From assembly GCF_902153245.2 (NCBI RefSeq), contig NZ_CABFWF030000012.1, positions 188,501-252,500 on the forward strand: a DNA stretch of 64,000 nucleotides, read 5' to 3'. The stretch is from Pseudorhizobium endolithicum (GTDB taxonomy: Bacteria; Pseudomonadota; Alphaproteobacteria; Rhizobiales; Rhizobiaceae). Position numbers and translations under genes: made by a program. The notes under the pieces are model-generated. The model was not told the DNA's origin, searched no databases, and worked only from the letters and a program-made list of their open reading frames with translations. This document shows, one piece after another, positions 55,831 through 64,000 of the stretch (within the stretch, counting starts at the first letter, position 1; each line of letters opens with the position of its first letter).

Positions 55831-56994
55831 ATGCCTGTGCTCAATCGTGCAGCGGAAATGCAGGAGGAAGTCGCGGGCTGGAGGCGTCACCTGCACGAAC
55901 ACCCTGAGATCCTCTACGACGTGCACAAGACCGCCGCCTTCGTCGCCGACAAGCTTCGCTCGTTCGGCTGCGATGTCGTCGAGACGGGTGTCGGCCGCAC
56001 CGGCGTGGTGGCTATCATCAAGGGACGCCTGGGCGAGGGGCCGGTCGTCGGGTTCCGGGCCGACATGGACGCGCTCCCGATCCTGGAGACAAGCGGCAAG
56101 CCCTGGGCTTCCAAAACTCCCGGAAAGGCTCATTCCTGCGGCCACGACGGTCATACGGCCATGCTGCTCGGTGCAGCGCAGTACCTCGCGGAAACCCGCA
56201 ATTTCAAAGGCTCGGTCGCCTTGATCTTCCAGCCTGCGGAGGAGGGCGGTGCCGGTGCGCTCGCCATGGTGGAGGACGGCTTCCTCGACAAGTATGGGAT
56301 CGGCCAGGTCTACGGCATGCACAATTCGCCGGGGCTGCCGCTCGGCCGGTTCGCCATCCGCAAGGGCTCGGTCATGGCGGCGGCGGATACGTTCGAGATC
56401 ACCATCAACGGGCGCGGCAGCCATGCGGCCCAGCCCCATCACTCCGTCGATCCGGTGCTGGTTTCATCCTACGTGGTGCTGGCGCTGCAGTCGATCGTGT
56501 CGCGGCAGACGGACCCGCTGCACTCGCTGGTCGTGACGGTTGCCTCCATCCACGGCGGTGAGGCCAACAACGTCATCCCGGACACTGTGACGATGGGCGG
56601 TACGGTCCGCACACTGCTTCCGGAAACGCGGGATTTCGCCGAGAAGCGCCTCAAGGACGTGGTGCAGGCGACCGCGCTTGCCCACGGCGCCTCGGCAGAG
56701 ATCAACTATCGTCGCGGCTATCCGGTCACGTTCAACCACGATGCCGAGACCGATTTTGCCGCCGAGGTGGCCGGCAAGGTCGGCGGGCCGAACACGGTGG
56801 ACATGGCCATGGCGCCGCATATGGGGGCGGAGGACTTCTCCTACATGCTGGAGCGCCGTCCCGGCGCCTTCATCTTCATCGGCAACGGCGACACGGCCAA
56901 CCTTCACAATCCGGCCTATGATTTCAATGATGAGGCGCTGCCCTACGGCATCAGCTACTGGGTCACCCTCGCCGAAACGGCCCTCGCCGCCTGA
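55831..56994 (+). CDS. M20-family amidohydrolase (hippurate hydrolase-like)
   Basis: The 387-residue metallohydrolase has the M20 metal ligands: [13 protein letters not shown] near 72, [16 protein letters not shown] near 101, [11 protein letters not shown] near 135, MHNSPG near 161 and [11 protein letters not shown] near 329. It hydrolyses N-acyl amino acids or similar amides in the cytoplasm. GAGG precedes the ATG at 55831. With the ATPase gene 30 bases downstream, it suggests import of N-acyl amino acids or peptides followed by deacylation. Confidence 0.9.
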   Translation: MPVLNRAAEMQEEVAGWRRHLHEHPEILYDVHKTAAFVADKLRSFGCDVVETGVGRTGVVAIIKGRLGEGPVVGFRADMDALPILETSGKPWASKTPGKAHSCGHDGHTAMLLGAAQYLAETRNFKGSVALIFQPAEEGGAGALAMVEDGFLDKYGIGQVYGMHNSPGLPLGRFAIRKGSVMAAADTFEITINGRGSHAAQPHHSVDPVLVSSYVVLALQSIVSRQTDPLHSLVVTVASIHGGEANNVIPDTVTMGGTVRTLLPETRDFAEKRLKDVVQATALAHGASAEINYRRGYPVTFNHDAETDFAAEVAGKVGGPNTVDMAMAPHMGAEDFSYMLERRPGAFIFIGNGDTANLHNPAYDFNDEALPYGISYWVTLAETALAA

Positions 56995-57024
56995 CGATCC
57001 ACGTCCACAGAACGGGAGTATCGC

Positions 57025-58872
57025 ATGTCGCTTGCGGAAACGGCGTCCCAGGAGGTGAGCGGTTCGACGCAGCCGGTGCTCTCGGTCCGGAACCTGACCA
57101 CGTCCTTCAAGGTCGAGAACCGGTGGCGACCGGTGGTCAAGGACATTTCGTTCGACGTTGCGCCGGGGGAGACGGTGGCCATCGTCGGCGAGTCGGGGTC
57201 GGGAAAGAGCGTGACCTCGCTTTCCATCATGCGTCTTCTGCCGAAGAACTCCAGCCGCGTCGAGGGCAGCGTCCGGCTCACGGGGCGCGAACTCCTGACG
57301 CTGCCGGACGAGCAGATGCGGCAGGTGCGCGGCAACGAGATCTCGATGATCTTCCAGGAGCCGATGACGTCGCTCAACCCGATCTTCCCGATCGGCAAGC
57401 AGATCGCAGAGGCGCTGACCGTCCACAAGGACATAAGCAAGTCCGAGGCGAGGGCGGAGGTGGTCCGGCTTCTGGAAAAGGTAAGGATCCCCAACGCCAA
57501 GGATCGTTACGACGAGTTTCCGCACCAGTTCTCGGGCGGGATGCGCCAGCGCGTTATGATCGCCATGGCGCTGGCGTCGAAGCCGAAGCTGCTCATCGCG
57601 GACGAGCCGACCACGGCGCTCGACGTCACGATCCAGGGGCAGATTCTCGATCTCATCAAGACGTTGCAGGACGAGGAGGGAATGTCCGTCCTCTTCATCA
57701 CCCATGACATGGGCGTGGTCGCGGAAGTCGCGGATCGGACCATCGTGATGTTCCGGGGCGAGGCGGTCGAGACAGGGCCGACCGGCGAAATCTTCCTCCG
57801 TGGCCGGCACCCCTATACGCGGGCGCTTCTTTCGGCGGTGCCGCGGCTGGGCTCCATGGCGGACCGCAAGCTGCCGCTGCGTTTTCCGAGCATCAGCATC
57901 GAAACCGGCGAGCAGGTCGAACTTCAGGAGGTGACGGATACGGTCGCCAGGAACAAATTGCCGATCGTCGACGTCAGGAACCTCACGACCCGGTTCGACA
58001 TTCACTCCGGGCTGTTCGGCCGCAAGACGGGCGCCGTTCATGCGGTGGAAAAGGTGTCCTTCCAGCTTTTCGAAGGAGAGACACTGGCCCTGGTCGGAGA
58101 ATCGGGCTGCGGAAAATCCACCACGGGTCGCTCCGTCACCCGGTTGATCACACCCACGAGCGGCGACGTGACGATCGACGGCTACAATGTCCTGCAACTC
58201 GACAAGACCAGCTTGCGCAGCATGCGCCGCTCGATCCAGATGGTGTTCCAGGATCCGTTTGCCAGCCTCAACCCGCGCATGAGCATCGGCTCCGCCGTCA
58301 TGGAGCCCTATCTGGAGCACCGGCTGGGCACGAAGGGCCAGGCCCGTGACAAGGCGGCCGATCTTCTGGAGAAGGTCGGTCTGTCGGCGGACATGATGGG
58401 GCGCTTTCCGCACGAGTTCTCGGGCGGGCAGCGGCAGCGCATCGCCATCGCGCGTGCCCTGATGCTGGATCCGAAGGTGATCGTGGCGGACGAGGCGGTG
58501 TCGGCGCTCGACGTCTCCATCAAGGCGCAGGTGTGCAACCTGCTTCTCGACCTGCAGCAGAGCCTCAAGCTCGCCTATCTCTTCATCAGCCATGACATGG
58601 CCGTCGTCGAACGGGTCAGCCATCGCGTCGCCGTGATGTATCTCGGCGAGATCGTGGAGATCGGGCCGCGCGCCGCGGTCTTCGAGAACCCGCAGCATTC
58701 CTATACGCGCAAGCTGATGGCGGCGGTGCCGATCCCCGATCCCTCGCGCCGGGGAATCAAGCGCAACACCGCAGTGGACGAGATCAGGAGCCCGATCCGT
58801 CCGCCCGGCTACGTTCCTCCTCCAAGGCAATACCGGGAAGTCTCAGCCGGCCATCTCGTGCAGGTCTCCTGA
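57025..58872 (+). CDS. Fused double ATPase of the third peptide system
   Basis: This 615-residue protein is a tandem of two ATPase domains (DppD+DppF, GsiA-like). The first has Walker A GESGSGKS (55-62), [20 protein letters not shown] near 171, [13 protein letters not shown] near 190. The second has GESGCGKS (358-365), [20 protein letters not shown] near 469 and [13 protein letters not shown] near 488, where the usual Pro after Glu is Ala. It supplies energy to the permeases on the opposite strand. GGGAG precedes the ATG. Confidence 0.92.
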   Translation: MSLAETASQEVSGSTQPVLSVRNLTTSFKVENRWRPVVKDISFDVAPGETVAIVGESGSGKSVTSLSIMRLLPKNSSRVEGSVRLTGRELLTLPDEQMRQVRGNEISMIFQEPMTSLNPIFPIGKQIAEALTVHKDISKSEARAEVVRLLEKVRIPNAKDRYDEFPHQFSGGMRQRVMIAMALASKPKLLIADEPTTALDVTIQGQILDLIKTLQDEEGMSVLFITHDMGVVAEVADRTIVMFRGEAVETGPTGEIFLRGRHPYTRALLSAVPRLGSMADRKLPLRFPSISIETGEQVELQEVTDTVARNKLPIVDVRNLTTRFDIHSGLFGRKTGAVHAVEKVSFQLFEGETLALVGESGCGKSTTGRSVTRLITPTSGDVTIDGYNVLQLDKTSLRSMRRSIQMVFQDPFASLNPRMSIGSAVMEPYLEHRLGTKGQARDKAADLLEKVGLSADMMGRFPHEFSGGQRQRIAIARALMLDPKVIVADEAVSALDVSIKAQVCNLLLDLQQSLKLAYLFISHDMAVVERVSHRVAVMYLGEIVEIGPRAAVFENPQHSYTRKLMAAVPIPDPSRRGIKRNTAVDEIRSPIRPPGYVPPPRQYREVSAGHLVQVS

Positions 58873-58946
58873 CGCCGCAGCGTCCGTCCGGATGTTTGAC
58901 ATGCGGCGGCGAAGCATGGCAGCAACACTGCGGCGGAGGACGTGAT

Positions 58947-59900
58947 ATGGCCAAACGGTCCGACATTCATGGAAGGCTGGACGATGCGGCACGGGCGGGC
59001 TGGCTCTACTATGTGGCCGGCCGCACGCAGGACGAGATCGCAGCCGCCATGGGAATATCGCGCCAGTCGGCGCAGCGCCTGGTTTCGCTGGCCGTGGCCG
59101 AGCGCCTGATCAAGGTGAGGCTGGATCATCCGATCGCCGCCTGCCTCGAACTGGGCGAGGCGCTGCGGGGGAGGTTCGGCCTGCGGCAGGTGGAAGTCGT
59201 GCCCAGCGATCCCGCCGGCACATCCGCGACCGTGGGTATAGCAGAGGCGGGAGCCGCCGAAATCGAACGCTGGCTGAAGCGCCCCGAGCCGATCATCCTC
59301 GCCGTCGGGACGGGACGGACGCTGAAGGCCGCCGTGGACCAGCTGCCGCCGATGGAATGCCCGCAACACCGGATCGTCTCGCTCACCGGGAATATCGGAC
59401 CGGACGGGTCCGCGGCCTACTACAACGTCATCTTCTCGATGGCCGATGCCATCAAGTCGCGGCATTTCCCGATGCCGCTGCCGGTGCTCTGCTCCTCGGC
59501 GGAGGAGCGGGAGACGCTCCACGAGCAGGCGCTCGTGCGCTCGACGCTGGCGCTGGGCGCCAAGGCGGACGTGACCTTCGTCGGGATCGGCGAACTCGGT
59601 CCCGAGGGTCCGCTCTGCGTCGACGGCTTCCTGGCGCGAGAGGAAATGGCGCGCCTCGTCGAAAGCGGCGCGGCCGGCGAGATCTGCGGCTGGATGTTCG
59701 ATCACGACGGCAGGCTCTTGCGGGAATCGGTCAACGAGCGCGTCGCCAGCGTGCCGATCCCGTCCATCGAGACCTCCTGCGTCATCGGACTGGCGCAGGG
59801 GCGACGCAAGCTGGGGGCGGTCCGGGCGGCCTTGAAGGGCAGGCTCATCAACGGGCTGATCACCGACGAAGCGACTGCCGAGCAATTGCTCGGCAGTTAA
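58947..59900 (+). CDS. SorC-family sugar-binding transcriptional regulator
   Basis: This 317-residue protein has an N-terminal HTH (residues 8-45: AGWLYYVAGRTQDEIAAAMG, then ISRQSAQRLVSLAVAERL) and a C-terminal SorC-type sugar-binding domain (ILAVGTGRTLKAAVDQLPPM near 114, CSSAEERETL near 188). It lies upstream of smoEFGK on the same strand and is the likely regulator, with a sugar (alcohol) or its phosphate as effector. GGCGGAGGAC is upstream of the ATG at 58947. Confidence 0.9.
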   Translation: MAKRSDIHGRLDDAARAGWLYYVAGRTQDEIAAAMGISRQSAQRLVSLAVAERLIKVRLDHPIAACLELGEALRGRFGLRQVEVVPSDPAGTSATVGIAEAGAAEIERWLKRPEPIILAVGTGRTLKAAVDQLPPMECPQHRIVSLTGNIGPDGSAAYYNVIFSMADAIKSRHFPMPLPVLCSSAEERETLHEQALVRSTLALGAKADVTFVGIGELGPEGPLCVDGFLAREEMARLVESGAAGEICGWMFDHDGRLLRESVNERVASVPIPSIETSCVIGLAQGRRKLGAVRAALKGRLINGLITDEATAEQLLGS

Positions 59901-60042
59901 GCAGAAATTTTTCCATCAATTCAGGAGCTTGTTTGCACGTGCTGCAGTGCAGCATCGAATCGCCGTTGACTTGCGAGGCTCAAAGGTGGGTAATTGCTCA
60001 CGGGCAAAGCGAATGCTCGTTTCCATCTTCTGGGAGGAAGAT

Positions 60043-61356
60043 ATGACACTGAAGACGATTCTGCTGGGCGCCTGCTCGGCGCTGGTCCTTGCCGGCATGG
60101 CTTCGGCCGAAACCCTCACCATCGCGACCGTCAACAATGGCGACATGATCCGCATGCAGGGGCTGACGGAGGATTTCACCTCCAAGAACCCGGACATCCA
60201 GCTCGAATGGGTAACTCTTGAAGAAAACGTCCTGCGTGAGCGCGTCACCACCGACATCGCAACGGGCGGCGGCCAGTACGACATCCTGACCATCGGCAAC
60301 TACGAGGTTCCGATCTGGGCCAAGCAGGGTTGGCTGATGGAACTGAACGGCCTTGGCGATTCCTACGACGTGGATGACCTTCTGCCGGCGATCCGCGGCG
60401 GCCTGTCGGTCGACGGCAAGCTCTATGCCGCGCCGTTCTACGGCGAGTCGGCGATGATCATGTATCGCACCGACCTCTTCGAGAAGGCCGGGCTGAAGAT
60501 GCCGGAAAGCCCGACCTGGGAATTCATCGGGGATGCAGCTCGCAAGATCACCGACCGTGATGCCGACATCAACGGCATCTGCCTGCGCGGCAAGGCCGGC
60601 TGGGGCGAGAACATGGCCTTCCTCACCGCGCTGACGAATTCGTTCGGCGGACGCTGGTTCGACGAGAACTGGCAGCCGCAGTTCGACCAGCCGGAGTGGA
60701 AGGAGGCGCTGCAGTTTTACGTCGACCTGATGAAGGATGCCGGCCCGGCCGGTGCCTCTTCCAACGGCTTTAACGAGAACCTGACGCTCTTCCAGCAGGG
60801 CAAGTGCGGCATGTGGATGGATGCGACCGTCGCAGCCTCCTTCGTCTCCAACCCGAAGGATTCGACCGTCGCGGACAAGGTCGGCTATGCGATCTTCCCT
60901 TCGAAGGAAGGCGTGGACAATCACGGTCACTGGCTGTGGTCGTGGAACCTTGCCATCCCCTCGAGCTCGAAGAACGCCGAGGCCGCCCAGAAGTTCATCT
61001 CATGGGCGACAAGCAAGGAATACACCGAGCTCGTCGCATCCAAGGAAGGCTGGGCCAACGTTCCTCCGGGTACGCGCACCTCGCTCTACGAGAACGAGGA
61101 ATACAAGAAGGCGGCGCCGTTCGCGGAGCCGACCCTTGCTGCCATGCAGGCCGCCGACATCACCAAGCCTTCGGTGAAGCCGGTTCCCTATACGGGCGGG
61201 CAGTTCGTGGCGATTCCTGAATTCCAGGCGATCGGCACCAATGTCGGGCAGCTCTTCTCGGCGGTGGTCGCAGGTCAGTCGTCGGTGGACGATGCGCTGG
61301 CCCAGGCGCAGTCCGCGACGGTGCGCGAGATGACCCGCGCCGGCTACATCAAGTAA
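60043..61356 (+). CDS. smoE: Sorbitol/mannitol-type ABC substrate-binding protein SmoE
   Basis: This 437-residue precursor has a signal peptide (1-22, GMASA). The stretch TLTIATVNNGDMIRMQGLTE after it, and the QYDILTIGNYEVPIWAKQGW segment, resemble the Rhodobacter sorbitol/mannitol binder SmoE (from memory). The length fits. GGGAGG precedes the ATG. A hairpin follows before smoF. Confidence 0.85.
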   Translation: MTLKTILLGACSALVLAGMASAETLTIATVNNGDMIRMQGLTEDFTSKNPDIQLEWVTLEENVLRERVTTDIATGGGQYDILTIGNYEVPIWAKQGWLMELNGLGDSYDVDDLLPAIRGGLSVDGKLYAAPFYGESAMIMYRTDLFEKAGLKMPESPTWEFIGDAARKITDRDADINGICLRGKAGWGENMAFLTALTNSFGGRWFDENWQPQFDQPEWKEALQFYVDLMKDAGPAGASSNGFNENLTLFQQGKCGMWMDATVAASFVSNPKDSTVADKVGYAIFPSKEGVDNHGHWLWSWNLAIPSSSKNAEAAQKFISWATSKEYTELVASKEGWANVPPGTRTSLYENEEYKKAAPFAEPTLAAMQAADITKPSVKPVPYTGGQFVAIPEFQAIGTNVGQLFSAVVAGQSSVDDALAQAQSATVREMTRAGYIK

Positions 61357-61373
61357 GCTCCTCCCGAGCGCTT

Positions 61374-61403
61374 GCCGTCCGGCCTGGAGCCGGGCGGCCT
61401 TTT
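61374..61403 (+). terminator. Hairpin terminator/attenuator between smoE and smoF
   Basis: A 10-bp stem (GCCGTCCGGC with GCCGGGCGGC, one G-T pair) around CTGGA, followed by C and TTTT. It is inside the operon, so partial termination is likely. Confidence 0.7.
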
Positions 61404-61486
61404 CCAGTCTGCCTCATTGAACGAAGAACATGCCGGCTCGGTCTTCGAGATAAAAAGTCAACGGCATTTGGAGGGAGGACGCCGGT

Positions 61487-62359
61487 ATGGCAACGCAGAA
61501 TACGAAAGGACTGGCACGCCTGATGATGGCGCCGTCCGTCATTCTCCTGCTGGTCTGGATGATCGTGCCCTTGTCCATGACGCTGTGGTTCTCGTTTCAG
61601 AACTACAACCTGCTCAATCCGGCCAATGTCAGCTTCGCGGGCCTGTTCAACTACAAGTTCTTCTATTCCGATCCGGCCTTCTTCCAGTCGATCTGGAATA
61701 CGCTCGTCATCGTCGGAGGCGTGCTCCTCATCACCGTCATCGGCGGCACGCTGATCGCGCTCCTCATCGACCAGCCGATCTTCGGGCAGGGCATCGTCCG
61801 CATCCTGGTGATCTCGCCCTTCTTCGTCATGCCGCCGGTCGCCGCGCTGGTGTGGAAGAACATGATCATGCATCCCGGCTACGGCGTGCTGGCCGATTTC
61901 AACCGCTTCTTTGGGCTGCAGCCGGTCGACTGGTTCGCGCAGTATCCGCTGCTTTCCATCGTCATCATTGTCGCCTGGCAATGGCTGCCGTTCGCGACGC
62001 TGATCCTGCTGACAGCATTGCAGTCGCTCGACAGCGAGCAGAAGGAGGCGGCGGAGATGGACGGCGCCAATGTCTTCAACCGCTTCATCTACCTGACGCT
62101 GCCGCATCTCGCTCGGGCCATCACCGTCGTCATCCTGATCCAGACGATCTTCCTGCTCGGTGTCTATGCGGAGATCCTCGTCACCACCAATGGCGGTCCC
62201 GGCTACGCCTCCACCAACCTGGTCTTCCTGATCTATCGCACCGCGCTGCTCGGCTATGACGTGGGCGGTGCGTCGGCCGGCGGCATCATCGCCATCATCC
62301 TCGCCAACATCGTCGCCATCTTTCTGATGCGTGCGGTGGGCCGGAACCTGGACCGATAG
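61487..62359 (+). CDS. smoF: Polyol ABC permease SmoF
   Basis: This 290-residue MalF-type permease has six hydrophobic helices, the start LMMAPSVILLLVWMIVPLSM, and the cytoplasmic EAA loop EAAEMDGANVFNRFIYLTLP near 187. GGAGG and GGTATGG-type spacing support the ATG. It is followed by smoG after 9 bases. Confidence 0.88.
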   Translation: MATQNTKGLARLMMAPSVILLLVWMIVPLSMTLWFSFQNYNLLNPANVSFAGLFNYKFFYSDPAFFQSIWNTLVIVGGVLLITVIGGTLIALLIDQPIFGQGIVRILVISPFFVMPPVAALVWKNMIMHPGYGVLADFNRFFGLQPVDWFAQYPLLSIVIIVAWQWLPFATLILLTALQSLDSEQKEAAEMDGANVFNRFIYLTLPHLARAITVVILIQTIFLLGVYAEILVTTNGGPGYASTNLVFLIYRTALLGYDVGGASAGGIIAIILANIVAIFLMRAVGRNLDR

Positions 62360-62368
62360 GAGCCGATC

Positions 62369-63193
62369 ATGGCACGCGCAGTCACCACCCGCCACAAGGT
62401 CATCGCCACCGCTGCCGCCTGGGCGGTCGCGCTCGTGATCTTCTTTCCGATCCTCTACACGCTGATCACCAGCATCAAGACGGAGCCCGAGGCGATCGCT
62501 GGCTTCAGCCTCATCCCCTCCGGCACGTTCGAGAACTACGTGACGGTGCAGACCCAGCGGGACTACATCAAGCCGTTCATGAATTCGGTGATCCTGTCGG
62601 TCGGCTCGACCATCCTGGCGCTGATCATCGGCATCCCGTCCGCCTGGGCAATGGCGTTCTCGCCCACAAAGCGCACGAAGGACGTGCTGATGTGGATGCT
62701 GTCGACGAAGATGATGCCGGCAGTCGCAGTATTGGTGCCGATCTACCTGATGTTTCGCGACTTCGGTCTCCTCGACACCCGCATCGGCCTGGCGATCATG
62801 CTGACGCTGATCAACCTGCCGATCGTCATCTGGATGCTCTACACCTATTTCCGCGAGATACCGGGGGAGATCCTCGAAGCCGCGCGCATGGACGGCGCGG
62901 GGCTCTGGCAGGAGATCGTCTACGTGCTCACGCCGATGGCGGTGCCGGGGATCGCCTCGACCCTCCTCCTCAACATCATCCTCGCCTGGAACGAAAGCTT
63001 CTGGACGATCCGCCTGACGACCACCAATGCGGCGCCGTTGACGGCCTTCATCGCCTCCTTCTCCAGTCCGCAGGGCCTGTTCTGGGCAAAGCTCTCGGCC
63101 GCCTCCACGATGGCGATCGCGCCGATCCTGATCATGGGCTGGTTCAGCCAGAAACAACTCGTTCGCGGCCTCACCTTCGGCGCGGTTAAGTAG
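62369..63193 (+). CDS. smoG: Polyol ABC permease SmoG
   Basis: This 274-residue MalG-type permease has six hydrophobic helices and EAARMDGAGLWQEIVYVLTP near 170. AGGAG precedes the ATG. It forms the pore with SmoF. Confidence 0.88.
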   Translation: MARAVTTRHKVIATAAAWAVALVIFFPILYTLITSIKTEPEAIAGFSLIPSGTFENYVTVQTQRDYIKPFMNSVILSVGSTILALIIGIPSAWAMAFSPTKRTKDVLMWMLSTKMMPAVAVLVPIYLMFRDFGLLDTRIGLAIMLTLINLPIVIWMLYTYFREIPGEILEAARMDGAGLWQEIVYVLTPMAVPGIASTLLLNIILAWNESFWTIRLTTTNAAPLTAFIASFSSPQGLFWAKLSAASTMAIAPILIMGWFSQKQLVRGLTFGAVK

Positions 63194-63205
63194 GGGAAGA
63201 CGAAG

Positions 63206-64000
<795 letters not shown>

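Noticed and set aside
56464-58830. 788-codon minus-strand frame across the amidohydrolase and double ATPase
   Set aside because: Antisense shadow of the ATPase fusion; no domain and no ribosome-binding site.

Overview
The window looks like chromosome or large-replicon DNA from a Rhizobiaceae-type alphaproteobacterium (Sinorhizobium/Rhizobium/Shinella-like). The evidence is the high GC content, a complete PhyR-NepR-EcfG general stress response (GSR) locus with an HWE-family kinase, paired Ku genes with LigD, and many periplasmic-binding-protein ABC transporters. No rRNA, tRNA, CRISPR array, transposase or prophage gene was seen. All genus-level statements are inference.

Region 1 (1-18980) is a stress-protection island. 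It holds glycogen genes glgX and glgA, a DUF2934 protein, a DUF892 ferritin-like protein, two BON-domain proteins, a cysteine hydrolase, a second NepR-like protein, several tiny proteins, NHEJ repair (ku, ku2-ligD), an ECF sigma factor with a SodC-type superoxide dismutase, udgX with a glutathione S-transferase, a PQQ glucose dehydrogenase and a PAS-PAS hybrid kinase. Its main feature is regulatory: 14 transcription units are preceded by GGAAC-N16/17-NNTT, which matches the known EcfG promoter. One more unit has a one-base variant.

Region 2 (19031-46310) is transport and catabolism. It contains a Liv-type ABC transporter with a GMC dehydrogenase and a hydroxyisobutyryl-CoA hydrolase under a divergent LysR; a sulfate/thiosulfate-type transporter (cysTWA plus binding protein); an aldehyde dehydrogenase and glutaryl-CoA dehydrogenase with a divergent LysR; an M19 dipeptidase with a complete peptide ABC transporter; a further LysR; and a second peptide-type transporter that lacks its own ATPases.

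Region 3 (46321-51653) is the GSR core. A small EcfG-box operon (frameshifted micro-ORF, DUF883-like protein, membrane protein) comes first, followed by a Crp/Fnr regulator, an atypical receiver protein, ecfG-nepR divergent from phyR, and an HWE kinase. phyR, nepR-ecfG and the kinase all carry EcfG boxes, so the core appears self-amplifying and is the likely controller of region 1.

Region 4 (51806-64000) has a third peptide-type ABC system split into divergent halves (binding protein and permeases on the minus strand, M20 amidohydrolase and a double ATPase on the plus strand). It ends with a SorC-type regulator and a sorbitol/mannitol-type smoEFGK transporter whose ATPase gene runs off the window.

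Method limits: domain calls come from motif recognition by eye; promoter boxes were sought mainly in intergenic DNA; no database search or folding program was run.
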